Counted from the stretch's first letter, positions 1 to 8,619 are shown. The stretch is DNA of 29,588 nt from an uncultured Parabacteroides sp. (GCA_900547435.1 URGO01000018.1:1-29588), one strand, 5' to 3'. Program-made: numbers and translations. Notes: a model not told the origin generated them from the sequence alone.

Positions 1-2
1 TG

Positions 3-94
3 GGATTCGTTAAAGAATGTAGGATGAAAAAGCACGCACCCTTTTCGGAAAAAGGTAGGCACAAACGGAGACAAACGTCCCATCCTTTTGTTCC
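3..94 (+). repeat. 92-bp direct repeat, copy A
   Basis: This segment matches 2661-2752 in the same orientation with two substitutions (a/g at 49 versus 2707 and at 63 versus 2721) and no gaps; similarity stops sharply at both ends. The two copies enclose the minus-strand genes at 167-1945 and 2009-2485. Internally there is a short hairpin (CCTTTTC...GAAAAGG, better paired in copy B) and outer arms AGGATG / CATCCT. Short open frames cross it, but I see no reason to call them genes. Confidence 0.85.
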
Positions 95-127
95 GAATTT
101 TATTCTCTTGAAAAAGCATAGAAACGT

Positions 128-160
128 AGAAGCCCTGCCGGGCACCCCGACAAGGCTTCT
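128..160 (-). terminator. hairpin downstream of the 592-residue secreted protein gene
   Basis: AGAAGCC (128-134) pairs with GGCTTCT (154-160), and the interior (TGCCGGG/CCCCGACA side) pairs further with one wobble. It starts 6 nt after the stop of the minus-strand gene. The T-run lies between the stop and the hairpin rather than after it, so it is not a textbook terminator in that direction. Confidence 0.5.
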
Positions 161-166
161 AAAAAA

Positions 167-1945
167 TTATAAGGAAATATTTTGCTGGGCCTTGACTTCT
201 CCATTTTCCGTAACGATAACGGTATAGATTCCGCTCCGCAAAGAAGATACATCCAATTCCAACCGCTGGTCAACAGGATAAGAACCGCTCATGCGGACAA
301 TTCCGGTTGACGTCTCGATGATTTGGTATTCAAATTTCGTGGCGTTCGTAGCGTTCAGCAAGATAACATCTGTCGGCATATCTTCCGGTATTTCTTTCTC
401 GATAATAAGAAGATTTGAAGAGAACATAAGGATACTATATCCCGTAACATAATATTTGATGTCATATTCTGCAAAGAAGTCATCCAGCGTAATGGTCGAA
501 TGAATCGTCAACGGACCGGGTTCTGCTTGCGGCATTACCTCAAAATGGCAGCGATTTGTAGGCTGCGAATTAAGTGCTTTTAATCGGCTTCCCCCTTCTG
601 TTGCTCTCCATTTATATTCAATGCCAGAACCGATAAATACATACGGCTCGGTAATTGTAATATCCACTTTAGCACCTTGTGGAATCCCCACTTGCGGAAT
701 TTTAGTTGGTGTATAACAATAAAATTCTCTGTCCGTATTCCCATTAATAACACTATTTCCTTCCAAATAGTCGGCTAAATAATAGACCCGTTTGTCTATA
801 GGTACTCCTGCTATAGTAGCCGTTACGGTCATTTCGGCAGAAGGAGTTCGCGTATATGATGGAACACTGATGACTCCAGATTGGTCTATGGTTATCTTGT
901 CGCTACCGGTGATGCTCCAAGTGATATCTGCAGAAGATACTTCTGGAATTGAGAACTGACTATCTGTTTTTACCACTCTATCTCCTATAATATCTGGCAT
1001 TTTTAATTCCAAAGCAGGAGCAGAGAACCATTGGGTTGTATTTCCGGTTTTATTATCTTTCAATCGAACTTGAACATTGGATAACTTAGAATTTTTAGGC
1101 CGTTTCAAAACAATACTATAAGTATTTGCACCCGAAACGACCGTCCAATCGCTGGGATATTTCCATTCGTAAATAGCACCAGCTGCGTTTGTAAATGTAT
1201 AAGTCAGATTTTGCTCTTTTATAAAATCTATTTCTTTAGGAGCTGTAACAAAATCTCCATATCGTTCAACCTGAATAGAACTATAATTACTATAATCATT
1301 ACTGTCATATTCATTTATACCACGATATTCTACCGTTCCTCCAGATAAGACATCAACAGTAGCTGTAAGTTTTGCTCCATTGGTCATTAATTGAGCACTG
1401 GATAATCCCCATGCTCCGGGAACTCGCCATTCGCATTTGCTTACCTCTTTAGTGGTATTCGGATAATAGAATTTCGCTTTCTTATCCGGTTCGAAAGTCA
1501 CTTGCTGCTCACCAAATAGTATTCTTTTCTTTCCATTAGAAGATAGTGTTGGAGGGGTGTAACCATCCAAATAGTAAACAATTTGAGAATATTCTTTGAT
1601 GTCTTCTCGTGCTCCATTTGCATCTTTTATATAACCTGTTATTTTTCCCTTACTTCCAGAAACTCTATCCCAAGTAACTGTAAAAGAAAAACTTGTATTA
1701 TTTGCTTCCGGTGCATAAGTTATACTCTTGTTATAAGAGTTAGAAAAAGTACCATAATCTGCAAACATTTCAATATAAGTAGTTCCCTGTGGGAAAGTAA
1801 GTTTGTACTTTATGGCTTGCTTAGGAGGAACAGCCGTTTGTTTAGTTCCTTCTTGTTCTATGGTTTGTGCGTAACTGTATGGAATAGAAAAGCAAACCGA
1901 TAGCATCATAATAAGTATTGCAACTGTAAAATTATTCGTTTTCAT
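167..1945 (-). CDS. secreted multi-domain beta-sandwich protein with T9SS-like C-terminal domain
   Basis: 592 residues, function unknown. Residues 1-26 form a signal peptide (hydrophobic AILIMMLSVCFSI, then YSYAQ cleavage region). The body is rich in Thr, Ser, Asn and aromatic residues and seems to consist of successive Ig/PKD-like beta-sandwich modules (for example around WRVPGAWGLSS, YEWKYPSDWTVVSG and ITWSITGSDKITI, each with a Trp near the module start). The last ~70 residues, with LDVSSLRSGIYTVIV near the end, resemble the type A sorting domain of the type IX secretion system, although the usual basic tail is replaced by QQNISL. It lies 63 nt downstream of the lipoprotein gene at 2009-2485 on the same strand, probably co-transcribed. 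The likely location is the cell surface or outside the cell; an adhesin or polymer-binding role is possible but not shown. Low GC compared with the core genes later in the window. Confidence 0.8.
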   Translation of the reverse strand: MKTNNFTVAILIMMLSVCFSIPYSYAQTIEQEGTKQTAVPPKQAIKYKLTFPQGTTYIEMFADYGTFSNSYNKSITYAPEANNTSFSFTVTWDRVSGSKGKITGYIKDANGAREDIKEYSQIVYYLDGYTPPTLSSNGKKRILFGEQQVTFEPDKKAKFYYPNTTKEVSKCEWRVPGAWGLSSAQLMTNGAKLTATVDVLSGGTVEYRGINEYDSNDYSNYSSIQVERYGDFVTAPKEIDFIKEQNLTYTFTNAAGAIYEWKYPSDWTVVSGANTYSIVLKRPKNSKLSNVQVRLKDNKTGNTTQWFSAPALELKMPDIIGDRVVKTDSQFSIPEVSSADITWSITGSDKITIDQSGVISVPSYTRTPSAEMTVTATIAGVPIDKRVYYLADYLEGNSVINGNTDREFYCYTPTKIPQVGIPQGAKVDITITEPYVFIGSGIEYKWRATEGGSRLKALNSQPTNRCHFEVMPQAEPGPLTIHSTITLDDFFAEYDIKYYVTGYSILMFSSNLLIIEKEIPEDMPTDVILLNATNATKFEYQIIETSTGIVRMSGSYPVDQRLELDVSSLRSGIYTVIVTENGEVKAQQNISL

Positions 1946-2008
1946 AAGTATCTTAATTTTTAATAGATAAACACTAATTAATCATTCTAATTATAAGTTT
2001 CCACCCTA

Positions 2009-2485
2009 TTAATGAGAAAGGATGATTAACTTCTTCTCCTCCCCTTCAGTAAAAGTAAAATCGAAGTCACAAAATGAAAAGCGCATCCGTGTCCCTGTAT
2101 CATAATATATATGATACACAACTTTGCAATGATAAGTCTCTCCAGAAATAAAATCTTCATCAATGGAATAAGTAAATCCCTTATAACAAGTCTCAGTTAT
2201 GCTATAATCATGATTTGTGACAAGTGTTAATTGAATACTGTCATTTTCCGGAATAAACTTCACTATATAATTCACATTCGTTATGTCTATAGGAAGTTTA
2301 GCACATATATTTAGATTTAGTTTTCCATCTCTGACTTCATATTCCAACATTTCATAGGGATCCTCGTATTCATCACATTCTGAAACCGGATAATCTTTTA
2401 ATGCAAAAGTGGGATCATCATCATCCCCACATGCCACAAAGCCAAGCAGGGCGAAAAGGCAGAATAATAATTTTAGATTTTTCAT
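2009..2485 (-). CDS. hypothetical lipoprotein with acidic surface-export motif
   Basis: 158 residues. The N-terminus is a lipoprotein signal (hydrophobic LLFCLFALLGFVAC, lipobox Cys at about residue 19). The Cys is followed by GDDDD, an acidic run of the kind that sends Bacteroidetes lipoproteins to the outer face of the outer membrane. The remainder is predicted mostly beta strand with five further Cys residues, and I recognise no family. It is the first gene of a probable two-gene unit with the secreted protein at 167-1945, and both lie between the two copies of the 92-bp repeat. The 175 bp upstream, up to the repeat, holds no promoter I would defend. Confidence 0.75.
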   Translation of the reverse strand: MKNLKLLFCLFALLGFVACGDDDDPTFALKDYPVSECDEYEDPYEMLEYEVRDGKLNLNICAKLPIDITNVNYIVKFIPENDSIQLTLVTNHDYSITETCYKGFTYSIDEDFISGETYHCKVVYHIYYDTGTRMRFSFCDFDFTFTEGEEKKLIILSH

Positions 2486-2660
2486 AATAAATAAATTAGT
2501 TCGTTAATACTTAGTTTTATTTCTCATATAGACCAACTCCCCACTCCGGAAACCAGTCCACTCTTTTTCTAAAATGATTTGTGCTTTCTCCAAACTCACC
2601 GCCTTTCCTTTTTAATGTTGTTATGTACAGATATAACATTTATTATACAGAAAAAGTTTT

Positions 2661-2752
2661 GGATTCGTTAAAGAATGTAGGATGAAAAAGCACGCACCCT
2701 TTTCGGGAAAAGGTAGGCACGAACGGAGACAAACGTCCCATCCTTTTGTTCC
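2661..2752 (+). repeat. 92-bp direct repeat, copy B
   Basis: Second copy of the segment at 3-94, 2658 bp away, with two mismatches. The internal hairpin CCTTTTC-gg-GAAAAGG (2699-2714) is perfect here. It lies in a 457-bp gene-free stretch (2486-2942) between a minus-strand and a plus-strand gene. Further right in the same gap a 10-bp stem with one mismatch (2771-2780 / 2789-2798) can form. Confidence 0.85.
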
Positions 2753-2840
2753 AAAGGTCGGCATAAAAATATCCGTTATTCGGACGAAAATAACCGATAC
2801 TAAAAAACCTCCAAAAAGGTAGTAACAGAAATGTAACCGT

Positions 2841-2888
2841 TTTATTACATGGGTGTAATAAACAAGAAATACAATCCACCTACTTTTG
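2841..2888 (+). promoter_or_regulatory. palindrome plus -7 box before the tandem lipoprotein genes
   Basis: A perfect 9-bp inverted repeat, TTTATTACA (2841-2849) and TGTAATAAA (2854-2862) with a TGGG loop, lies just upstream of TACTTTTG (2881-2888), which matches the Bacteroidetes -7 consensus TAnnTTTG. There is no good TTTG at the -33 position; the right arm of the palindrome occupies that place. This arrangement suits an operator or activator site for the lipoprotein cluster that starts at 2943. The assignment is inference. Confidence 0.4.
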
Positions 2889-2942
2889 AAGCGTGATGAT
2901 CAACGTGGAGTTGAATGGTTAAACTTTTTAATTTATATAGGT

Positions 2943-3482
2943 ATGAAAACATTCTATTCTATCATTTCTTTCTTTTTGATGCTTCTCTCAATGACAGGAT
3001 GCGCCGATAAAATAGGGCCTCTACCAGACTTACCTCCCAATGAAGCCAGCATAAGAATTTACTTATCCATTCAAGACAAAGAGGGGAACGACCTATTGCA
3101 ACAATTGGAACTGGGCGATGGAACGAAAGTAACCAATGAATATCAAATTCTCACCCTCCTTGAAGGCGGAGAAACCATTCCTTATATTTGGTTGACAATG
3201 GACGAACGGGAGGGCGTACGCTATCTGGAATTGGTATCTACCTATCTCAATCCGAATGTTTGGGACAAATATATTCAACAAGATAGCGGGACCATAGGCT
3301 TTTCCATCGAACTTCCGTCTCTTAAGCCTCAACCCGGAGTCCTTAATCTCCATCTGAAATGGAACGCAGGATATACTTCCGATAAAAAAAACCGGGAGAT
3401 TACCTCTTATGAGGATGTAACCATCAACGGCCAGCCGTATGAGATAACACCGGAAGGGCGGATTGTTTATGTAGTAGAATAA
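2943..3482 (+). CDS. tandem paralogous lipoprotein 1
   Basis: 179 residues from the ATG at 2943. An in-frame ATG at 2886 would add 19 residues, but only the 2943 start gives a proper lipoprotein signal (FFLMLLSMTGC, Cys at about 19) that aligns with the two paralogues. Next comes a Pro-rich linker, then IYLSIQDKEGNDLLQQLELG, a divergent middle, and a conserved end with LHLKWNAGYTSD and ITSYEDVTINGQPYE, finishing VVE. I do not recognise the family; a small beta-sandwich attached to the outer membrane is the best guess. It is the first of three genes in one orientation, with 19 nt to the next, probably one operon. The middle differs from its paralogues far more than the two ends. Confidence 0.78.
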   Translation: MKTFYSIISFFLMLLSMTGCADKIGPLPDLPPNEASIRIYLSIQDKEGNDLLQQLELGDGTKVTNEYQILTLLEGGETIPYIWLTMDEREGVRYLELVSTYLNPNVWDKYIQQDSGTIGFSIELPSLKPQPGVLNLHLKWNAGYTSDKKNREITSYEDVTINGQPYEITPEGRIVYVVE

Positions 3483-3501
3483 CTTTAATAATATAAATCT
3501 T

Positions 3502-4023
3502 ATGAAAACATTATGTATCATTTTCCCTTTCCTTTTCATGCTGTTAGGTCTTACGGGGTGCGATAAGATGGATCCGCAACCACCGGCAGAACCCTCTTCT
3601 ACCATTCATTTATATATAAAGGACAAAAAGGGTAACGACTTATTGCAGCAATTGGATTTGCTTGATTACGGGAAAGTGTCCGTTTATCATCAGGCAAACA
3701 TATCCTGCAACGGAGAAGCATCGGCTTCTTTTGCTCTGCAAATTCAAGAGGATCAAGGCGGCTTACGCTTTATCACCTTGGACACTTCGCAATTATGGGA
3801 ATGGTGGAGACAATATAATCAGGCTGATACGGGAACCATTGATTATACCCTTGAAATCCCATCCTTCAAGCCTGCCGCTCTGAACCTGCATATCCATCTG
3901 AAATGGAATGCGGAATATACTTCTGAAAGAGATCGGGAAATTACCTCCTACGAGGATGTAACCATCAACGGCCAGTCGTATGAGATAACACCGGAAGGGC
4001 AACTTGTTTATGTAGTGGAATAA
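3502..4023 (+). CDS. tandem paralogous lipoprotein 2
   Basis: 173 residues. The signal peptide is IIFPFLFMLLGLTGC, nearly identical to copy 3, with the lipid-acceptor Cys at about 20. The shared module LYIKDKKGNDLLQQLD follows, then a variable middle (about residues 55-115, with WEWWRQYN) and the conserved terminal block LHLKWNAEYTSE...ITSYEDVTINGQSYE...VVE. The 19-nt spacer and about 60 nt of the signal-peptide coding region are almost the same as at the junction between copies 2 and 3, which indicates duplication at DNA level. Function unknown; probably surface-exposed. Confidence 0.8.
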   Translation: MKTLCIIFPFLFMLLGLTGCDKMDPQPPAEPSSTIHLYIKDKKGNDLLQQLDLLDYGKVSVYHQANISCNGEASASFALQIQEDQGGLRFITLDTSQLWEWWRQYNQADTGTIDYTLEIPSFKPAALNLHIHLKWNAEYTSERDREITSYEDVTINGQSYEITPEGQLVYVVE

Positions 4024-4042
4024 CTTTAATAGTATAATTCTT

Positions 4043-4561
4043 ATGAAAACATTATGTATCATTTTCCCTTTCCTTTTCCTACTGTTAGGCTTTACAGGGT
4101 GCAATAAATGGGATCCTCCTCTCGAAAGCGGACCATCAATTCCCGAACCAAGGATTTATTTATATATCCAAGACAAAGAAGGCAATGACTTGTTGCAGAC
4201 ATACGACAAGGGGCTTATCAAAGACTATTACCGGGCAAGTGTGACTTTCAACGAGGAAACAACATTCACTATCCCTCTACTGGAAATCGGTGAAACCGAG
4301 GGAAAGCGTTATCTGAATTTGGATTCAACCGATGCCTATGGAGATTTCCTTCCTTTTTTGGAAAAAGACAACGGTACGGTTGACTTTTCCATTGAGATAC
4401 CCACTTTCGAACCGGCACCCACTATTCAAATTCATCTGAAATGGAATGCGGAATATATTTCTGAAGAAGATAGAGGAATCACCTCCTACGAGGACGTAAC
4501 CATCAACGGCCAACCGTATGAATTAGAGCCGGACGGGCAACTTGTTTATGTAGTGGAATAA
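4043..4561 (+). CDS. tandem paralogous lipoprotein 3
   Basis: 172 residues, last of the three tandem copies. It has a lipoprotein signal (FLFLLLGFTGC), the module YLYIQDKEGNDLLQTYD, a divergent middle with several Phe/Thr-rich strands, and the conserved terminal block HLKWNAEYISEEDRGITSYE to VVE. A bidirectional-looking hairpin follows 50 nt after the stop, which fits the end of the operon. Function unknown; the variable middles between constant ends suggest diversifying surface proteins or binding modules of different specificity. Confidence 0.8.
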   Translation: MKTLCIIFPFLFLLLGFTGCNKWDPPLESGPSIPEPRIYLYIQDKEGNDLLQTYDKGLIKDYYRASVTFNEETTFTIPLLEIGETEGKRYLNLDSTDAYGDFLPFLEKDNGTVDFSIEIPTFEPAPTIQIHLKWNAEYISEEDRGITSYEDVTINGQPYELEPDGQLVYVVE

Positions 4562-4610
4562 CTTTGATAAGTACGGCAGATAACATATCCGCCGGAACGG
4601 AAGGAGTAAA

Positions 4611-4659
4611 AACACGAGAGGCACGAAGTTTGAATTAATTACTCCGTGCCTCTGTGTTT
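4611..4659. terminator. bidirectional terminator hairpin between convergent genes
   Basis: AACACGAGAGGCACG (4611-4625) pairs with CGTGCCTCTGTGTT (4645-4658) with one bulged base, around a 19-nt AT-rich loop. T-rich sequence follows in both directions. It separates the plus-strand lipoprotein operon (ends 4561) from the minus-strand glycosidase gene (ends 4678). Confidence 0.7.
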
Positions 4660-4677
4660 AATATTTCACGTTAGCGG

Positions 4678-7521
4678 TTAGTACATCCTTACCGGCCCTT
4701 CCAGACCCAAAGCACGCATGGAATGCGCGTAACGCTTGGCGGTCCGGTTGTTCACCAACGAATTGGCGTAGTTGCCCAACGGAGTAACCACCTTCACGGT
4801 AAGTGTATTATTACCTTTCTTCAGCTTTCCGTCGATAGCATATTTATGCTCGCCATACCAATTCAGACCAATCTTCTCGCCATTCAGGTAAAGCTCCGTC
4901 ACGCCACGCGCCTTGCCTACGTTCAATACGCTATACGCATCCGGATTCTCCACATTCAGGTCGATAGTATATTCCACCGTACCCGCAAAGTTGCGGAACC
5001 AGGGGAATGGCAACGTATTGAAGTCCTGCAAGTGCTCCATCTCGAACTCCTTCACGGAGCCGTCCCAATGCGTAGCCTTCACCTTCCAAAGACCATTGAC
5101 CGCAGTTGCCTCTTTCGGTTCCTCTTTCCAGACATAGGGATACATCTCTCCGTCCTTATCGGTGTCAAACACGATAAACTTCGTTTCCGCCGGATTGAAA
5201 TGCAGGTTCAGCGTATTGCCCTCTTTCGGGAGCAGATACCGCTCGCCGGTCTCCGGAATCCATACCCAAACCTGCTTCTTCATCAACTCCGGTGCAAACT
5301 CAGCCTTTACCTGCTGGTTCTCCAAGCTGCTGAAGTTGGTGATAAAGAAAATATCCCGCTTGCCGGACTTATAATAATTGTAGAACATCCATTTGGTAGG
5401 ACGGTCCACCTTCACATACGGAGTAAGATGCAAGTCCTGTTGCACACGCTGGAACCAAGCCGTCTGATTATCGCCCGAAGGCGCGTCAATACGAACAAAA
5501 CGCTCCGGATAATTAGTTTGGATAGCAGTTATAATCCGCTTTACTTCTGCCGATTTAGCTTCGTAGTCATTAAATCCTACACTCTGATAAGGGACTTTGC
5601 CGATGCAAACAATACGCCCGCCATTGGCCACGAATTTCTCCAAAGCCGAAGCTGTCTCCGGATCCAGACTTTCCACCTCCATTAACATCAGCGTTTTATA
5701 GGCACGCGGACCAAAGCGCAATTCGCCTCCTTTTACCTTTGCCTGCTGGATGATATGCTCGCTCACGTAGTCGCATCCGTTTCCGTTCTGATGCAAGTTC
5801 TGCCACAAGTCATGCGCATAGGCCGGATAGACATTTTCCGGGAACGGGTCGCGCTGCTGGCCTAATACAGACCACATATCTTCCAACGGAGGAAGGATGG
5901 CGATATCGGCCTGCGGAATGCTGTTCTGCAATACCGCCGACACACGTGCCTTATAGTCCATCCAATATTTATAGTAAGGCCACATCGTATTCTTCTCGCT
6001 GAAATACTCGCCAAACTTTATCCACCCCGGGAACGGAGCTTCTTTCGGACTATAATTGAAGCCATGCAGGATGGAATGATTCACACCGGAGATATTACTC
6101 ATATCACCCGCAATCTTTATCTCTTCCAATGTGGACTGGAATATCTCGCCGGTAGTGGTTATTTCTTCGCAACTTACCCGGCCATTCCCGGCAAGCAAAG
6201 AGCCGGACTGCACGAATTTGTTCACCATCGAATGAGAACGCCCCCGGTAAATATTATTGTCTGGGAAATCAACTCCCAATCCATCGCGGAACCAAGTCTC
6301 GCATTCCGGAATATCAATATACATGGCCGATTCCAACGGATGCAAAGCACGGCCATATGCCTGGATTCGTGATTGCACACCATTCTCATGACACCATTTA
6401 TTATAGGTATCAATAAAATTCTCCTGGAAAAGCTTTATCTGGAAACGCTCGAAATCATTGCGCAGGCGCTGAACCACATCTTTGTTTATCTCTTCCGAAA
6501 ACTCGCTACCATAATCTTCAGGCAAGGGATTTCCCATGTGTCCTACCTTACGGATTACGTAGGGCAGATAAGGGAGCAACGAATATCCGTAATACTCCTC
6601 CCACTCTTGCAACAACTCATCGCTCCAGTTGGCTCCCTCCAATTCGAAGCTATCCACAAACGTAGCGCGGACTTTCCCCTTCATCTGAGGACCGGTAAAT
6701 TGCAACTTATCCGACAAACGGTCGATATAAGCTTGTACCGCATCTTTATCGAAATGATTCAGCACCGGACCACACGCTCCGGGAGCACCTTCAATCACAT
6801 TCATGTATCCTGTCATCTTCACAAAAAAGTAAGCTACATACTTGCCGGCAGGCACATCGAAAGTTATCGTCTCCTCTCCTGCCAGATTATCGTAGTTCAC
6901 ACCTTCCGTAAACTGATCCACCTTGGCGGGCATCAGACGGATATAGACCAATTCCTTCAATGGATTGTCGTTTTTCGACATAATCGGCGGATTCACCCGT
7001 CCCAACAATTCCTTCTTACCTATCGAGAAAGACTTGCCACTTGTGCCCCCGTCAATTTTTACCGTTTCGACCGTAAGCATCTGCAATTGTTGCTCGCGAG
7101 GAAGGAACTCTCCGCCAAAAGGCCAGCCCGAACCGGCTATCTAATCGCAGATCATGCCCCGTTCGCGACATCCATCTGCCGCCAGGCGCACCATATCCGC
7201 CCATTCATCAGACAAGTAAGGTTTTATCTTATACCCCAGACTATCCGCCTCGCCGGGGAAACCAATCGAATTGATTTCAACGCCACCGATACCGACACTC
7301 TTCATCAAATCCAATTCCCGAAGGATTTCTTTGCCATCTACTCGCAAACCGTTCCACCACCAACGGACAAACGGACGGTATTCAGAACCCGGATTCTGGA
7401 AAGTCTCATACAGATTATCCGATTCAATCCGGATCTTCGACTTTGTAGGCAAATTCTCCGCATTACCCAATCCGAACACGGATAAGGCAAGTGCGGCCAA
7501 CATCACTTTATTCCATTTCAT
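4678..7521 (-). pseudogene. GH106-like alpha-L-rhamnosidase interrupted by an in-frame TAG
   Basis: Read through one amber codon at 7141-7143, this frame encodes about 947 residues resembling family GH106 rhamnosidases, which release L-rhamnose from plant or bacterial polysaccharides. The first 126 residues hold a signal peptide (VMLAALALSVFGLGNA) and the family block FVRWWWNGLRVDGKEI...GIGGVEI...GCRERGMICD. After TAG the same frame continues IAGSGWPFGGEFLPREQ, the expected sequence, so a single change (for example TTG to TAG) explains the break. The rest contains the catalytic barrel region and a C-terminal beta-sandwich (ELYLNGEKIG...NTLTVKVVTPLGN) ending in GLEGPVRMY. An upstream in-frame ATG at 7599 lacks a signal peptide context, so I start at 7521. 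No SusC/SusD or other glycan genes adjoin it. It may be a true pseudogene or a base-calling error; translation restarting inside would lack the export signal. Confidence 0.8.
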
Positions 7522-7673
7522 ACATTTATTATTTATAGGTTTTATTTCGGGTGTAAATAAAAGCATTTTTCCACAATTAATACTTTCCTTTTTTGACAAA
7601 AGATTTATTTTTTTTGATACTAATGCAGATTTATGAGCAAAAAATGATTCGATAAGTACCCCCTATAAAAAGC

Positions 7674-7702
7674 AAAGAGGTCTTTTTCACAAAGACCTCT
7701 TT
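7674..7702 (-). terminator. perfect 12-bp stem terminator
   Basis: AAAGAGGTCTTT (7674-7685) and AAAGACCTCTTT (7691-7702) are exact reverse complements around a 5-nt loop. In the minus direction GCTTTTTATA follows, a usable U-tract. It can end higBA transcripts (higA stops at 7904) or the short transcript from the promoter-like site at 7761-7792. Confidence 0.7.
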
Positions 7703-7760
7703 ACAGGTTTTCTATAGGTATTATTCTTAAGGCAAAAAGATTGTTTAGGTTATCTGGCTG

Positions 7761-7792
7761 CAAAGATGCAGCATTTATTTTTACCTTGCAAA
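7761..7792 (-). promoter_or_regulatory. candidate minus-strand promoter upstream of the GH106 gene
   Basis: On the minus strand TTTG (7792-7789), a 20-bp gap and CATCTTTG (7768-7761) fit the Bacteroidetes promoter except for the first base of the -7 box. Transcription would start near 7755 and meet the strong hairpin at 7674-7702 before reaching the glycosidase start at 7521, so it could produce a short RNA or an attenuated leader. Confidence 0.4.
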
Positions 7793-7903
7793 TAAAAAAA
7801 CATATTCTACAACATATTTTTATTTAAAATAAAGAGGAGAATAATCATTTCGGATAATACATCAGTATCATATTGGAGCTTTCGTGGGAGAAGCGGCAAA
7901 TGG

Positions 7904-8239
7904 TCATAAGACAGCTGCCGCTTTACGAATCTGTTCCAATATGGCGGAAAGACGGTTGTCGCGCCGTGCCGTCTGCATATTGTAATCCGCTTGTAACCCC
8001 AGCCACAAATCAGCGGCGATGCCTGTGGCCGCTTCTATCTTCAAAGCGGTATCAGTTGTGATGGGACGCTTTCCGTTGATGATTTCGTTGAACGCCGTGT
8101 AAGGCATTCCGATGATTCCCGCAAATTTCCGTTGCGATAGGCCACGCGCCTGCAATTCATCCTTCAACATTTCACCGGGATGTATCGCCTCGGCACATAC
8201 CAATTCATTGGGAGCATAAATCTTCTTTGCAGTTTCCAT
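7904..8239 (-). CDS. higA: HigA-family antitoxin (XRE-type repressor)
   Basis: 111 residues. IHPGEMLKDELQARGLSQ starts the typical HigA/VapI helix-turn-helix, continuing RKFAGIIGMPYTAFNEIING and ITTDTALKIEAATG (about residues 18-75), then the family signature WLGLQADYNM. It should bind and neutralise the HigB toxin encoded just upstream and repress the shared promoter. The stop of higB lies 7 nt before this start, so the two are co-translated. Toxin-first order is usual for higBA. The strong hairpin at 7674-7702 lies about 200 nt downstream. Confidence 0.9.
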   Translation of the reverse strand: METAKKIYAPNELVCAEAIHPGEMLKDELQARGLSQRKFAGIIGMPYTAFNEIINGKRPITTDTALKIEAATGIAADLWLGLQADYNMQTARRDNRLSAILEQIRKAAAVL

Positions 8240-8246
8240 ATCGCTG

Positions 8247-8564
8247 TTATTTGTAATGATTACTAATGTCTAACAAACGGCAAATGGTGACTATCTGTTC
8301 GCCCATCGTCTCATTGACGACAAATTCCAAACGGTATTTCCGATTTATACGAACAGAAGAAACACCGACCTTGTCGCCTTGTAGGACTTCATAATTCAAA
8401 GAGTGAATTTGATAAAGTTGCTCTACATTCTTCGCCCGTTTCAAAAACATCACACATTTGTAGTACCCTCGGATGACTTCCGGTTGGTAACGATGTTTCT
8501 TGTCGCTTGTGCGTCCCTGCTCAAACAGCTCACGCAGATACTCTTTGTCAAACTCGATATACAT
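8247..8564 (-). CDS. higB: HigB-family mRNA interferase toxin (RelE superfamily)
   Basis: 105 residues from the ATG at 8564; an in-frame upstream ATG at 8618 would place the start before the predicted promoter, so it is rejected. The RelE-like fold is indicated by YQPEVIRGYYKCVMFLKRAK, the strand LNYEVLQGDKVGVSSVRIN, and YRLEFVVNE...VTICRLLDISNHYK. Toxins of this family cleave mRNA on translating ribosomes; HigA, 7 nt downstream, is the partner. The leader is only about 15 nt. A 19-bp piece of this gene (8473-8491) is repeated in front of the promoter. Confidence 0.87.
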   Translation of the reverse strand: MYIEFDKEYLRELFEQGRTSDKKHRYQPEVIRGYYKCVMFLKRAKNVEQLYQIHSLNYEVLQGDKVGVSSVRINRKYRLEFVVNETMGEQIVTICRLLDISNHYK

Positions 8565-8585
8565 AATGCCGTATGATTGATGGGA

Positions 8586-8619
8586 CAAAGATAATATTTT
8601 CAGTTGCAATATCCACAAA
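8586..8619 (-). promoter_or_regulatory. higBA promoter
   Basis: Minus-strand TATCTTTG (8593-8586) is an exact -7 box and TTTG (8619-8616) sits 22 bp upstream. Transcription would start near 8579, about 15 nt before the higB ATG. HigA autoregulation is expected from the family. Confidence 0.6.

Larger units (their letters stand above)
3393..4566 (+). repeat. direct repeats at the lipoprotein gene junctions
   Basis: The stretch from the conserved 3' end of one gene through the 19-nt spacer into the next signal peptide occurs at about 3393-3586 and again at about 3933-4127, with the 3' part alone repeated once more at about 4473-4566. Shared landmarks are GAGGATGTAACCATCAACGG, the AATAACTTTAATA spacer and ATGAAAACATTATGTATC. 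Repeat spacing is 559 and 541 bp, equal to the gene spacing. Confidence 0.8.

Noticed and set aside
24..227. Short plus-strand frame across repeat copy A, and the minus-strand frame 2643-2879 across copy B
   Set aside because: Both are explained by the 92-bp repeat and run in opposite directions through the two copies; there is no support for translation.
167..1945. Firm call of type IX secretion cargo
   Set aside because: The C-terminal block resembles the type A sorting domain, but the last residues lack the usual basic end and no type IX secretion gene lies in the window, so this stays a resemblance.
4723..7485. Long plus-strand frames (320 and 370 residues) opposite the glycosidase gene
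   Set aside because: They are antisense shadows; the minus-strand frame shows a signal peptide and the GH106 family blocks, while these show no recognisable domain.
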